This document shows positions 26,620-36,064 of a stretch of 64,000 bases of DNA, piece by piece. Source of the stretch: Yoonia vestfoldensis SKA53 (GTDB lineage: Bacteria > Pseudomonadota > Alphaproteobacteria > Rhodobacterales > Rhodobacteraceae); contig NZ_CH672414.1 of assembly GCF_000152785.1 (NCBI RefSeq), positions 1,019,472 to 1,083,471 of the forward strand. Direction: 5' to 3'. Both the position numbers and the translations under genes were made by a program. Position 1 is the first letter of the stretch, and the number at the start of each line of letters is the position of its first letter. The notes under the pieces are model-generated. The model saw only the letters and a program-made list of their open reading frames with translations. It was not told the origin of the DNA and did not search any database.

Positions 26620-27198
26620 ATGACCACTGACCAGATCATGCAACTGACCTATCTTGTGCTGCTGGGGGCCGCCATCGGCGGGTCTGCCATCGTCGCGGGG
26701 CGCAACAACCTTGGCCGGATGGCACAACAGGCCGCGATCTGGGTGCTGATTTTCATTGGCGTGATAGGGGCTTACGGGCTGTGGGGCGACATCAGCCAGA
26801 ACGTCACTCCGCGCCAGACCGCCCTGTCCGATGGCCGCATCGCCATGCCGCGCGGTACGGGCGGGCATTATTTCGTTGAAATCGCCGTGAACGACACACC
26901 GGTGCGCTTCATCGTCGATACCGGTGCCAGCCATGTCGTGCTGTCCGAACGCGACGCACGGCGCGTTGGCATTGATCCCGCAACACTGACCTATTCGGGC
27001 ATGGCGATCACGGCCAATGGCGCTGTGCGCACTGCCCCCGTCACATTGGACACAATGACATTGGGCGGTATCACCGACGGCCCGGTACGGGCCGTCGTCA
27101 ACGGCGGCGACATGCAAGACAGCCTGCTGGGCATGTCCTATCTGGGCCTTTATGACCGGATCGAGATTTCCGACGGCACGATGGTGCTGACAAGATGA
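26620..27198 (+). CDS. Membrane-anchored retropepsin-like aspartic protease (TIGR02281 type)
   Basis: This is a 192-residue protein with two N-terminal transmembrane segments (about 8-25 and 34-55) and a periplasmic single-domain aspartic protease. The active-site motif is FIVDTGASHVVLSERDARR (Asp near residue 107), and the flap and Trp/Gly-rich C-terminal LLGMSYLGLYDRIEI match the clan AA family. It should dimerise to form the active site. Substrates are unknown. It follows marC by 17 bases and its stop overlaps a 30-residue lipoprotein start. Confidence 0.88.
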   Translation: MTTDQIMQLTYLVLLGAAIGGSAIVAGRNNLGRMAQQAAIWVLIFIGVIGAYGLWGDISQNVTPRQTALSDGRIAMPRGTGGHYFVEIAVNDTPVRFIVDTGASHVVLSERDARRVGIDPATLTYSGMAITANGAVRTAPVTLDTMTLGGITDGPVRAVVNGGDMQDSLLGMSYLGLYDRIEISDGTMVLTR

Positions 27199-27287
27199 TC
27201 CGCGCGCTGACCCTGATCTTGCTGCTGGCCGCCTGCGCCCCCGCGCCACAATTGCCCAAAGATTTCGACGCAAGCTTTCCGTTTTAA
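27195..27287 (+). CDS. Tiny putative lipoprotein, 30 residues
   Basis: This short frame starts with an ATG that overlaps the stop of the aspartic protease (ATGA) and encodes MIRALTLILLLAACAPAPQ followed by LPKDFDASFPF. Residues 1-13 are a signal h-region and LAAC is a lipobox, so cleavage would leave a 17-residue lipopeptide attached at Cys14. The pattern of a coupled start plus lipobox is unlikely by chance. It may assist or be processed by the neighbouring protease, which is inference. Too short for most gene finders. Confidence 0.6.
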   Translation: MIRALTLILLLAACAPAPQLPKDFDASFPF

Positions 27288-27297
27288 AAACTTTCAA

Positions 27298-27367
27298 GCC
27301 TCCAGCGGGGATATTTGAACTCGGAAGATGCAAAAAAAATCCACATCTTCTTATTTCCAAAAATACT
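27298..27367. repeat. Dispersed intergenic repeat, one forward copy and one inverted half copy
   Basis: The forward copy is GCCTCCAGCGGGGATATTT at 27298-27316 with a tail ending AAGATG at 27330. The complement of a second copy's right half, CATCTTCTTATTTCCAAAAA, starts at 27344. The two lie head to head between convergent genes. See the other copies at 41057, 49252, 52864 and 62041. Confidence 0.75.
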
Positions 27368-27380
27368 CATCTTCCTCCGC

Positions 27381-27401
27381 GACTTGATCTTAGATCAAGT
27401 C
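27381..27401. other. Perfect inverted repeat between convergent genes
   Basis: GACTTGATC (27381-27389) and GATCAAGTC (27393-27401) form a nine-base stem with loop TTA. It lies between the repeat copies and the holC terminator and could end transcription in either direction. Confidence 0.5.
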
Positions 27402-27404
27402 AGG

Positions 27405-27421
27405 AAAAGGGGCAAAGCCCC
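27405..27421 (-). terminator. Intrinsic terminator of holC
   Basis: On the minus strand GGGGC-TTT-GCCCC (27421 down to 27409) is followed by TTTT (27408-27405). The stem begins within the last base of the holC stop codon, an unusually tight arrangement. Confidence 0.75.
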
Positions 27422-27891
27422 TATCCACCCGCACTGCGCGCGTCACGTTCCGCCTTCTTGACCCAGCGCCCATCCTCTTGCGCCCAATATTGTGCGGCGA
27501 TGCCTGCATCGGTCAGGGTTTTCCATTGCAGGCGCGCCTGCGCCTTGGCGTGTTCGGCGCTGTCGAACAGGATGCAGGCGCGCGCAAGCAGCAACGCCTC
27601 CTCTGCGCTCACCGCCGCACCACCCACCGCCATCACGCAGGCGAAACCAGCGGCAGGCAGATCGCCCAGCAGGATCGGTTGATCCGCGTCATGCGGCCCG
27701 CCTGCCAGCCCGTGCGGCAGGAAATGATCGACCGGCCCCTGCCAGAGCGCCGCGTCCAGCTGCGCTAGCAGCGCGGGATCCGTGCCGCGCACCAGAACCC
27801 GCCAGCCCTGCCCGCGCGCCTTGTCCAACAGCATCGGCAGGGTCGTTTCCAGCGGCGCGCCTTGCAATTCGTAGAAAAAGACCGCGCCCAT
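27421..27891 (-). CDS. holC: DNA polymerase III subunit chi
   Basis: This 156-residue protein matches the chi subunit of the clamp-loader complex, which links it to single-strand binding protein. Recognisable parts are GAVFFYELQGAPLETTLPML at the N-terminus, RGWRVLVRGTDP-like segments, and the C-terminal LQWKTLTDAGIAAQYWAQ. It begins directly after the pepA stop, the same pairing as in many proteobacteria. Confidence 0.93.
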   Translation of the reverse strand: MGAVFFYELQGAPLETTLPMLLDKARGQGWRVLVRGTDPALLAQLDAALWQGPVDHFLPHGLAGGPHDADQPILLGDLPAAGFACVMAVGGAAVSAEEALLLARACILFDSAEHAKAQARLQWKTLTDAGIAAQYWAQEDGRWVKKAERDARSAGG

Positions 27892-29361
27892 CTAAGCCTC
27901 GAAATTGTCCGCGATCAGCCGGTTCAGCGCCATGACGCCCCAGCCGGTCGCCCCCGCAGGGGCCAGTGCGGTTTCGGATTTCACATGCGCCACCCCGGCG
28001 ATGTCCAGATGGCACCATGGCACGTCATCCTTGACAAAGCGTTGCAGAAATTGCGCCGCTGTGATCGCCCCCGCATACCGCCCACCCACGTTTTTCATAT
28101 CCGCGATCTGCGATTTGATCAGCGCGTCATAGGGTTTGGCCAAGGGCATCCGCCATGCGCCTTCGCCTTCGGCCTCGGCGGCACGCAAAAACTGGGCGCA
28201 AAGCGCGTCATCATTTGAAAACAGCCCTGCATTTTCATGCCCCAAAGCCACCAGAATAGCGCCGGTCAGCGTGGCGAGATCGATCATCGCGCAGGGTTTG
28301 AACTTGTCTTGCGCATACCATAGCACATCGGCCAGAACGAGCCGCCCTTCTGCATCGGTGTTGATAATCTCGACACTATCGCCTTTCATGGACCGCACCA
28401 CATCGCCCGGCCGCGTGGCTGATCCTGACGGCATGTTTTCCACCAGCCCCACGAGGCCCACGACATTGGCGCGCGCCTTGCGCAGGGCCAGCGTCCGCAT
28501 CACGCCTGCCACAACACCTGCGCCGCCCATATCCATGGTCATTTCTTCCATGCCGGCGGCAGGTTTGATGCTGATCCCGCCGGTGTCGAACACGACGCCC
28601 TTGCCCACCAACGCAAAAGGCGCATCGCCTGCCTTGCCGCCGTTCCACGACATCACCACCACCTTGGACGGGCTGTCCGATCCCTGCCCCACGGCCAAGA
28701 GCGTGCGCATCCCGAGCCGGACCAGATCCGGCTCCTCCAGGATCTCGACATCAAGCCCTAATTCCTGCATCGCCGTCAGCCGTGCGGCGAAATCATCGGT
28801 CGTCAGCACATTGGCGGGCTCATTGGTCAGATCACGGGTAAAGAACACGCCTTCGGCGATCGCGGCCATCGGGGCTGCGGTTTTTGCCACGGATTCGGGA
28901 TCGGCGACCATGAAACACACTTTGCAGGGGGCGGGCTTGTCGCCGGTTTTATGCGTGTCGAAATGATAGCCGCGCAACGCCAGCCCAAGTGCAATATCGG
29001 CCGCGCGCGGCGTTGTGCCGGCCAGCACGGTCAGATCCTGCCCGTTCTGCGCCTTGGCCAGCTGCGCGCCGGCCTTGCGCGCCTCGGCCACCGAGGGGCG
29101 GCGCGCCAGCTTGACCACGCAAAGCGCATCGGCTGCCAGCCCCGCCGGATAGCTGATCACGGCCAGATCGCCCGCCGCCATCTTGGTGAACCTGTCGCTG
29201 TGGATCAGGCGGTCCAGCGCCTTGCGCGTCAGGCTGTTGAGCTTGCGCCCGGCTGTATCCATCCGGCCATCCATATCCACGAAAACGGCGATCTTGCCCG
29301 CCGCCGTGGCGATCTGGTCAAGGTCGGTATCGGCAAATCGGATTTCTGCGGGGATGGGCAT
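27892..29361 (-). CDS. pepA: Leucyl aminopeptidase (M17 family)
   Basis: This 489-residue zinc/manganese exopeptidase removes N-terminal residues from peptides. The M17 metal ligands lie in VGKGVVFDTGGISIKPAAGM (split about residues 250-270) and the signature NTDAEGRLVLADVL near 335, with GPSG/GSATRPGDV between. CAGGAG precedes the ATG. It heads the pepA-holC operon and diverges from lptF; the pepA/lptF divergence is common in proteobacteria. Confidence 0.97.
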   Translation of the reverse strand: MPIPAEIRFADTDLDQIATAAGKIAVFVDMDGRMDTAGRKLNSLTRKALDRLIHSDRFTKMAAGDLAVISYPAGLAADALCVVKLARRPSVAEARKAGAQLAKAQNGQDLTVLAGTTPRAADIALGLALRGYHFDTHKTGDKPAPCKVCFMVADPESVAKTAAPMAAIAEGVFFTRDLTNEPANVLTTDDFAARLTAMQELGLDVEILEEPDLVRLGMRTLLAVGQGSDSPSKVVVMSWNGGKAGDAPFALVGKGVVFDTGGISIKPAAGMEEMTMDMGGAGVVAGVMRTLALRKARANVVGLVGLVENMPSGSATRPGDVVRSMKGDSVEIINTDAEGRLVLADVLWYAQDKFKPCAMIDLATLTGAILVALGHENAGLFSNDDALCAQFLRAAEAEGEGAWRMPLAKPYDALIKSQIADMKNVGGRYAGAITAAQFLQRFVKDDVPWCHLDIAGVAHVKSETALAPAGATGWGVMALNRLIADNFEA

Positions 29362-29489
29362 GGCGGCTCCTGTCGGGTGATGTGATCAGCGATACCTAGC
29401 CCGCAGGCCCGCCAAAGGCCAGTTAGCTGTTCAACCCGGCTCCGGCTTAGGCTAGTTTGCCGCAAGGGCAGAGCAAGAGGATCCAGCGT

Positions 29490-30620
29490 TTGGCACGATT
29501 TGACAGGTATATGCTGTCCCAGCTGATCATGCTGTGCGGATTTTTCGGACTGGTGCTGGTGCTGGTCTATTCGATCAACCGCGCGGTGTTGCTGTTTGAC
29601 CAATTGATCGCGGATGGCCAATCGGCGGGGGTCTTTGTCGAATTTACCGCGCTGACGCTGCCATCGGTGATCCGGCTGGCGCTGCCTTTGGCGGCTTTTG
29701 CCGCCGCGATCTATGTCACCAACCGGATGACCAACGACAGCGAATTGGTCGTGGTGCAGGCGACGGGCTATTCGCTGTTCCGCATCGCGCGGCCGGTGTT
29801 GTATTTCGGGCTGATCGTGGCGCTGCTGATGTCCTTGCTGATGCATTTTCTGGTCCCGCGCAGCGCCGCGCAACTGGCCCTGCGCCAGACCGAAATCGCG
29901 CGCAACGTCACCGCCCGCCTGCTGACGCCCGGCACATTCACCGAACCGATCGCGGGTGTGACCTTTTACATCCGCGACCTGAGCCCCGACGGTGAATTGT
30001 TCGACCTGTTTTTGTCCGATACCCGCGGGATCGAGGACCAAGTCACCTATACTGCGTCGCGGGCCTTTCTGGTGCGCGAGGCGCAGGAAACCCAGCTGGT
30101 GATGATCGACGGCATGGTCCAGACCCTGCGTCTGGCCGACCAGCGGCTGTTCACCACACGCTTTGCCGAATTCTCTTATAATGTCGGGGGCTTGCTGGCC
30201 CCTGTGACACAGGCGGGGCGGCGGGCATCGCATCTGTCCACTTGGGAGCTGTTGCACCCGACACCCGCGCTTGTCGCCGAAACCGGAAGTTCCGCAGCGC
30301 GCATGATCGCGGACGGGCATGACAGGTTCAGCCAATCATTGCTGGGCATGGTGGCGGCGCTGATCGGTTTTGCCACGCTGATGGTGGGCAGCTATAGCCG
30401 GTTTGGTGTCTGGCGGCAGATCGTGGCGGCGATTGCGCTGATTGTGGTGGTCAAGGCGCTGGAAACCGCCGGGCTGAACGCAGCACGCGCCGATGCGCAG
30501 CTGTGGTTTCTGACCTATCTGCCCGGTGCCGGCGGGTTGGTCATCGTGTGGTGTTTGTTGTTCTGGGCCAGCCGGCCCTATCTGTTCAAGCGCCGCCCCA
30601 GCGCAGGGGTGCCCGCATGA
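29490..30620 (+). CDS. lptF: LptF, LPS export permease subunit
   Basis: This 376-residue inner-membrane protein pairs with LptG to form the LptB2FG transporter that extracts LPS from the inner membrane. There are six helices (three N-terminal within about 10-125, three C-terminal within about 285-365) around a periplasmic beta-jellyroll. I prefer the TTG at 29490 (LARFDRYMLSQL) because family members start at this point and AAGAGG lies ten bases upstream; an in-frame ATG is at 29457 and another at 29511. Its stop overlaps lptG in an ATGA. Confidence 0.93.
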   Translation: MARFDRYMLSQLIMLCGFFGLVLVLVYSINRAVLLFDQLIADGQSAGVFVEFTALTLPSVIRLALPLAAFAAAIYVTNRMTNDSELVVVQATGYSLFRIARPVLYFGLIVALLMSLLMHFLVPRSAAQLALRQTEIARNVTARLLTPGTFTEPIAGVTFYIRDLSPDGELFDLFLSDTRGIEDQVTYTASRAFLVREAQETQLVMIDGMVQTLRLADQRLFTTRFAEFSYNVGGLLAPVTQAGRRASHLSTWELLHPTPALVAETGSSAARMIADGHDRFSQSLLGMVAALIGFATLMVGSYSRFGVWRQIVAAIALIVVVKALETAGLNAARADAQLWFLTYLPGAGGLVIVWCLLFWASRPYLFKRRPSAGVPA

Positions 30621-31711
30621 TCCTGCACCGCTACTTCGCGCGCCGGTTCCTGATGACCTTTCTGGGGGTGCTGGCGGTATTTTTTCTGATCATGCTGTTT
30701 CTTGATCTTGTCGAACAATCGCGCCGCTATGCCAGTGCCGAAGCGGGGTTGCGCGACCTGCTGACGCTGACGCTGCTGAATATCCCGCGTGCGATTTACG
30801 AAATCCTGCCGCTGATCATGATCCTTGCGGCGATCGGGCTGTTTTTGGGGCTGGCACGGTCATCGGAATTGGTGGTGACACGCGCAGCAGGGCGTTCGGC
30901 GCTACGCGCCATATTGGCACCTTTGGCGGTGGGGCTGTTGATCGGGATCGTTGCGGTTGCAGTGCTGAACCCCATCGTGGCGGCGACATCCAAAGAATAC
31001 GAGGCCCGCGGCGGCGCCTTGCGCGGCAATGCCTCGGCCCTGTCGATCGGGTCATCCGGCTTGTGGCTGCGCCAGGGCGCCAGTGACGAACAAACCGTGA
31101 TCCGCGCGGCAGGGGCCAATCTGGACGGCACGGTTCTGACCGACGTGACATTCCTGACCTTTACGCCCGATGTCGGGCCTGCGCGGCGCGTCAATGCCGC
31201 CTCGGCGGTGCTGACAGATGGTGCTTGGGTGCTGCGCAATGCCAAGGTCTGGACCTTCGGTGGCACCCTGACGCCAGAAGCAGGGGCCGTCACACAAGCC
31301 ACAATGCGTATCGCGTCAACGCTGACACCCGACCAGATCCGCGACAGTTTCGGCACGCCCTCGTCGATCCCGATCTGGCAATTGCCCGCCTTTATCGACC
31401 GGCTGCGCGAGGCGGGTTTTTCCGCGCAGCGCCATCTGGTCTGGCTGCATAGTGAAATCGCACAGCCGGTATTCCTGATGGCGATGGTGATGATCGGGGC
31501 CAGTTTCACGATCCGCCACCAGCGCGGCGGGCGCACAGGGCTGGCGGTGATGACAGCCATCTTGCTGGCCTTTGTGATCTATTTTATCCGCAATTTCGCG
31601 CAGGTGCTGGGCGAGAACGGGCAATTGCCCGCCGCCTTGGCCGCATGGGCGCCACCGCTGGCGGCGATGGCGCTGTCGCTTGGCATCTTGCTGCATAACG
31701 AGGACGGCTGA
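30617..31711 (+). CDS. lptG: LptG, LPS export permease subunit
   Basis: This 364-residue partner of LptF starts at the ATG overlapping the lptF stop. It has the same three-plus-three helix layout (about 12-32, 50-72, 93-115; 270-292, 300-320, 330-352) with a periplasmic domain between. MILHRYFARRFLMTFLGVL is a typical start. Its stop overlaps the lptD ATG by one base, coupling inner- and outer-membrane parts of the export machine. Confidence 0.95.
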   Translation: MILHRYFARRFLMTFLGVLAVFFLIMLFLDLVEQSRRYASAEAGLRDLLTLTLLNIPRAIYEILPLIMILAAIGLFLGLARSSELVVTRAAGRSALRAILAPLAVGLLIGIVAVAVLNPIVAATSKEYEARGGALRGNASALSIGSSGLWLRQGASDEQTVIRAAGANLDGTVLTDVTFLTFTPDVGPARRVNAASAVLTDGAWVLRNAKVWTFGGTLTPEAGAVTQATMRIASTLTPDQIRDSFGTPSSIPIWQLPAFIDRLREAGFSAQRHLVWLHSEIAQPVFLMAMVMIGASFTIRHQRGGRTGLAVMTAILLAFVIYFIRNFAQVLGENGQLPAALAAWAPPLAAMALSLGILLHNEDG

Positions 31712-33816
31712 TGCGCTGGCTGGTCCTGATCCTGCTGCTGCTGCCGCAGGTGGCGCGCGCACAGAACGTGGCAACGCTGGTCGCGGATCATGTCACGCTA
31801 TCGGCCGATGACCGGCTGATCGCCAGCGGCAATGTCGTGGCGTTTTTCGATGGCACCCGGCTGCGCGCCAGCCAGATCATCTATGACCGCAGCGCCGACC
31901 GGCTGATCATCACTGGCCCGATCACCTTGCAGGATGCGGCGGGCGATGTGCTGACCGCTGACAGTGGCGATCTGGACCCACGGCTGGAAAACGGCATCTT
32001 GCTGGGGGCGCGGATCGTGCTGGACCAGCAATTGCAACTGGCCGCCAACCAGATCGACCGGCGCGACGGGCGGTATTTGCAACTCTATCGCAGCACGGCG
32101 TCATCCTGCCGGGTCTGTGGCACCCGCGCGCCTTTGTGGGAAATCCGCGCTGAAAAGGTGACGCATGACACGCTGGAACAACAGCTATATTTCGAAAACG
32201 CCACCTTTCTTGTGCGCGGCCTGCCCTTGTTCTGGCTGCCCGCCATGCGCCTACCCGATCCGACACTGGACCGCGCGACGGGGTTCTTGATACCGCGCCA
32301 GCGCAGCACCAGCCAATTGGGCACCGGGATCAAGCTGCCCTATTTCATCACGCTGGGCGATCATGCCGATATGACCCTGTCGCCTTATGTCTCGGCGCAG
32401 ACGCGCACAATGGAACTGGAACTGCGCCGCGCCTTTGCCAGCGGATCAGTGACGGTTCGCGGTGCGGTCAGCGATGACACGTTGCAAGACGATCTGCGGT
32501 CTTATCTGTTCGCCACTGGCTCGTTCAGCCTGCCCGACAACTACAAGCTGCAATTCAATGTCGAAACCGTGTCCGACAAAGCCTATCTGCTGGATTACGA
32601 TTATGACGACAAAGACCGGCTGGAAAGCGGGCTGAGCCTTGTGCGCGTCACCAACACCAGTCTGAACGAATTGCGGTTCAGCTATTTCCAGACCCTGCGC
32701 GAGGTTGAAACCAACGCATCGCTGCCGCCGATCATCGGCGAGGTGCGGCGCGAGGCCCGCATGCAGCCCGGTTTTGGCGGCACGCTGAGCTATGCGACCA
32801 GCATCGATACCGCCTATCGCCCCGATACCACCGATGGCAGCGCGGGGCGTGATGTGACCCGCGCGGGCGGGCGCGCGGATTGGCGGCGCGACGTGATCTT
32901 GCCGGGCGGGTTTGTGGCCACGGCACAGACCGGCCTGCGCGGCGATATCTATCAGGTGCGCGACGACAGCGCCTATCCCGGCACCGATCTGCGCCTTGTG
33001 CCCAGCGGCTTGGCCACCTTGCGCTGGCCGCTCGCGCGGCAGGTGGGGGCGCGGCAGCGGGTGGCGCGGCATCTGATCGAACCCACGCTGACGCTCAGCT
33101 GGGCCGCGGTTCATGGCGCATCCCCCCCCAACGAGGACAGCACCCGCAGCGAATTTGACCCCGCCAACCTGTTCGATCGCAGCCGTTTCACCGGGCAGGA
33201 CGCGGTCGAAACCGGCACCCAATTGGCTGCAGGGCTGACATGGACACGGCTGGGACCGGCGGGCGGCGCGTCGTCGCTAACCTTCGGGCGGGTGTTTCGC
33301 GACCGCGCGCAGCCGGATTTCACGCCCTCCTCTGGTCTGGACGGCACGGATTCGGATTGGCTGGTGTCGGGGCAATATACGACAGCGGGCGGGTTCTTGA
33401 TCGAATTGCGCGGGCTGTTCGACGACGATATCGAAACCACCCGCACCGATGGCCGCGCCCGCTGGAGCAACGAGCGTCTTGCCGTCGGGGCGACCTATAT
33501 CTGGCAGGGACGCGATCAGGCCGAAAACCGGTTTGACACGATTTCGGAATGGACGCTGGATAGCGGTTTCCAGCTGACCGAGACGCTGCGGATGTCGGCG
33601 GATGCGCGCTATAACGTGGCGGCTGACCGGCCGGTGCAGGCAGGCTTGGGTTTCACTTGGCAAAACGAATGTGTGACCCTCGCGGTTTCCGCCTCGCGCC
33701 GGTACACGGCATCCACTAGTGTTGATCCGACCACCACTTTTGGGCTAGTCGGATCATTGTCGGGGTTTTCCACCGGTCGGTCCGCCAAAGGCCCCGCCGC
33801 CCAATGCCGGCAATGA
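31711..33816 (+). CDS. lptD: LptD, outer-membrane LPS translocon
   Basis: This 701-residue protein inserts LPS into the outer leaflet with LptE. Residues 1-19 are a signal peptide (ending ARAQ). Residues about 25-160 form the OstA/jellyroll domain and the rest the 26-strand barrel with alternating aromatic and hydrophobic residues. Cysteines sit as a pair near 132/135 (SSCRVCGT) and singly near 653 and 697, compatible with the two interdomain disulfides needed for function. It is smaller than the 784-residue Escherichia coli protein, usual in this order. A surA-like chaperone follows. Confidence 0.94.
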   Translation: MRWLVLILLLLPQVARAQNVATLVADHVTLSADDRLIASGNVVAFFDGTRLRASQIIYDRSADRLIITGPITLQDAAGDVLTADSGDLDPRLENGILLGARIVLDQQLQLAANQIDRRDGRYLQLYRSTASSCRVCGTRAPLWEIRAEKVTHDTLEQQLYFENATFLVRGLPLFWLPAMRLPDPTLDRATGFLIPRQRSTSQLGTGIKLPYFITLGDHADMTLSPYVSAQTRTMELELRRAFASGSVTVRGAVSDDTLQDDLRSYLFATGSFSLPDNYKLQFNVETVSDKAYLLDYDYDDKDRLESGLSLVRVTNTSLNELRFSYFQTLREVETNASLPPIIGEVRREARMQPGFGGTLSYATSIDTAYRPDTTDGSAGRDVTRAGGRADWRRDVILPGGFVATAQTGLRGDIYQVRDDSAYPGTDLRLVPSGLATLRWPLARQVGARQRVARHLIEPTLTLSWAAVHGASPPNEDSTRSEFDPANLFDRSRFTGQDAVETGTQLAAGLTWTRLGPAGGASSLTFGRVFRDRAQPDFTPSSGLDGTDSDWLVSGQYTTAGGFLIELRGLFDDDIETTRTDGRARWSNERLAVGATYIWQGRDQAENRFDTISEWTLDSGFQLTETLRMSADARYNVAADRPVQAGLGFTWQNECVTLAVSASRRYTASTSVDPTTTFGLVGSLSGFSTGRSAKGPAAQCRQ

Positions 33817-33833
33817 CAAGAAAAGAGGACCGC

Positions 33834-35051
33834 ATGCGTGCATTTTCGACTTGGACTGCCGTTCTGGCGCTGGCGCTGGGCCTTGGTCAGCCTGCGACCG
33901 CGCAGAACCAATTTGCCCCCGCGATCACGGTGAACGAACGTGTCATCACGCAATATGAGCTGACCCAGCGCATCCGCCTGCTCGAGGTGTTTGGCACCCG
34001 TGGCGATATCGCACAGGCCGCGCGTGACGCGCTGATCGCGGACCGGCTCAAGCAGCAGGAAATCGACCGCGTCGGGCTGCAGGTCCCGCCAGAGGCGATC
34101 AATGCCGCGCTGGATGAATTCGCGGGCCGTGCCGATATGGATCTGGCGCAATTCAATGCAATGTTGGCACAGAACGGCGTCGATGCCGTTACTTTGCGCG
34201 ATTTTGTCAGCATCGGCGTCACATGGCGTGAATATGTCCGCGCGCGGTTCAACCGCGAGGTCACCGTGACCGATGCCGATATCGCGCGCGCGCAGGGCCA
34301 GATCGGCCGCGCCACCAGCGAGATGGAGGTCTTGCTCAACGAAATCATCATCGCCGCCCCGCCAGAGATGGCCGACCGCGCCGCACAGGCCGCCGACCAG
34401 ATTGCGCAGATGCGGTCCTTTGCCGATTTCGAGGCTGCCGCGCGGCAGGTGTCGGCGCTGCCATCGCGCGACCAGGGCGGGCAGCTGGATTGGTTGCCGA
34501 TTGCGAATTATCCGCCACAATTGCAAAGCCTGATCCTTGATCTGGACACTGGCGAAGTGACCGAACCGATCATGATCCCCAACGGGATCGCGCTGTTCCA
34601 GATGCGTGGCAAGCGCGAGGCCCTGCGCCCCGCCGCCGCCCCTGCCAGCATTGATTACGCCGCCTATTTCATTGCCGGTGGCCAGAGCGATGCAGCCCTG
34701 CAAATGGCCCGCGATATCGCCAATAATGTCGATACCTGTGATGATTTATACGGTGTCGCGCGCAACCGGCCCGCCGATGTGCTGGACCGCCGCACCCTGC
34801 CGCCTGCCGAGATCGCACAGGATATCGCGCTGGAACTCGCCCGGCTTGACCCGAATGAAGTATCCACCAACCTCACCCGCGATAATGGCCAGACGCTGGT
34901 GTTTTTGATGCTGTGCCAGCGCAATGCGGCCGGTGCGGCAGAAACCGACCCCGACGCGCTGCGCAACCAGATCCGCGGGCAACGCCTGACAACGCTGGCC
35001 GATGCGCTGGTCGAGGATCTGCGCGCGCAGGCTGTGATCGTCGCACGATGA
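33834..35051 (+). CDS. surA: SurA-like periplasmic peptidyl-prolyl isomerase
   Basis: This 405-residue protein has a signal peptide (residues 1-23, cleaved after ATA) and a SurA N-terminal domain (VNERVITQYELTQRIRLLEV). One parvulin domain is visible around residues 165-260 (RQVSALPSRDQGGQLDWLP), and a second degenerate one follows. It should fold outer-membrane proteins, including LptD encoded just before it. I start at the ATG at 33834, which has AAAGAGGA at good spacing. Its stop overlaps pdxA. Confidence 0.9.
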   Translation: MRAFSTWTAVLALALGLGQPATAQNQFAPAITVNERVITQYELTQRIRLLEVFGTRGDIAQAARDALIADRLKQQEIDRVGLQVPPEAINAALDEFAGRADMDLAQFNAMLAQNGVDAVTLRDFVSIGVTWREYVRARFNREVTVTDADIARAQGQIGRATSEMEVLLNEIIIAAPPEMADRAAQAADQIAQMRSFADFEAAARQVSALPSRDQGGQLDWLPIANYPPQLQSLILDLDTGEVTEPIMIPNGIALFQMRGKREALRPAAAPASIDYAAYFIAGGQSDAALQMARDIANNVDTCDDLYGVARNRPADVLDRRTLPPAEIAQDIALELARLDPNEVSTNLTRDNGQTLVFLMLCQRNAAGAAETDPDALRNQIRGQRLTTLADALVEDLRAQAVIVAR

Positions 35052-36064
35052 AACCCATTGCGATCAGCTGCGGCGAACCGGCAGGGATCGGGCCGGAAGT
35101 CGCGGCCAAGGCCTGGGCTGCACTGCGCCATGATCTGCCGATGGTCTGGATCGGGGATCCCGCGCATCTGCCTGCTGGCACGCCGGTGCGGGTTGTGGAC
35201 GACCTGAACGGCATCACCCCTGATGCAATGGCCGTGCTGGCGCGCAATTTCGGCAGCCCCGCTATCGCAGGCCAGCCCAACCCTGCCCATGCACAAGGCG
35301 TCATTGACGCGATTGCCACCGGGGTGGATCTGGTCCGCTCCGGTCAGGCCAGTGCGATCTGTACCGCGCCGATCCACAAGGCCGCGCTGATCGCGGGCGC
35401 GGGTTTCGCCTATCCGGGCCATACAGAATATCTGGCGGCATTGGCGGGGGTGGACCGCGTGGTGATGATGCTGGCCTGCGAGGGGCTGCGCGTTGTGCCA
35501 GCGACGATCCATATCTCGCTGGAGAAGGTGCCGGAAACACTGACGGCAACCTTGCTGACCGATACGATCCTGATCACCCATGCCGCCCTGCGCCGCCAGT
35601 TCGGGATTGCGGCCCCCCGCATCGCGGTGGCAGGGCTGAACCCACATGCGGGCGAGGATGGCAAGATGGGGGATGAGGAGATCACAACCATCACCCCCGT
35701 GCTGGACGCGCTGCGCGCCGAAGGCTTGGATATTTCCGGCCCCCATTCTGCCGATACGATGTTTCATGCCGCCGCCCGCGCGCGCTATGACGTGGCGATC
35801 TGCATGTATCACGATCAGGCCCTGATCCCGATCAAGACCATCGATTTCGCGGGCGGCGTGAATATCACGCTGGGCCTGCCGTTGATCCGCACCTCGCCCG
35901 ATCATGGCACGGCGTTTGACATTGCGGGCCTTGGCGTCGCGGACCCTGCGTCAATGATCGCGGCGTTGCGGCAAGCCGAGAGGATGGCAAAAAACGTTGA
36001 TGCCTCCGGCGGGGATCACCCTGATTTGCCGCAGGCAATTCACGGCGCTCGGAAGATGGCATGA
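35048..36064 (+). CDS. pdxA: 4-hydroxythreonine-4-phosphate dehydrogenase
   Basis: This 338-residue enzyme oxidises 4-phosphohydroxy-L-threonine in pyridoxal phosphate synthesis. It starts at an ATG overlapping the surA stop ([19 protein letters not shown]). Metal-binding His residues lie in YPGHTEYLA (near 125), [10 protein letters not shown] (near 240) and [11 protein letters not shown] (near 256); [14 protein letters not shown] is the substrate-binding region. Its stop overlaps rsmA (ATGA). The surA-pdxA-rsmA order is widely conserved. Confidence 0.97.
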   Translation: MKPIAISCGEPAGIGPEVAAKAWAALRHDLPMVWIGDPAHLPAGTPVRVVDDLNGITPDAMAVLARNFGSPAIAGQPNPAHAQGVIDAIATGVDLVRSGQASAICTAPIHKAALIAGAGFAYPGHTEYLAALAGVDRVVMMLACEGLRVVPATIHISLEKVPETLTATLLTDTILITHAALRRQFGIAAPRIAVAGLNPHAGEDGKMGDEEITTITPVLDALRAEGLDISGPHSADTMFHAAARARYDVAICMYHDQALIPIKTIDFAGGVNITLGLPLIRTSPDHGTAFDIAGLGVADPASMIAALRQAERMAKNVDASGGDHPDLPQAIHGARKMA

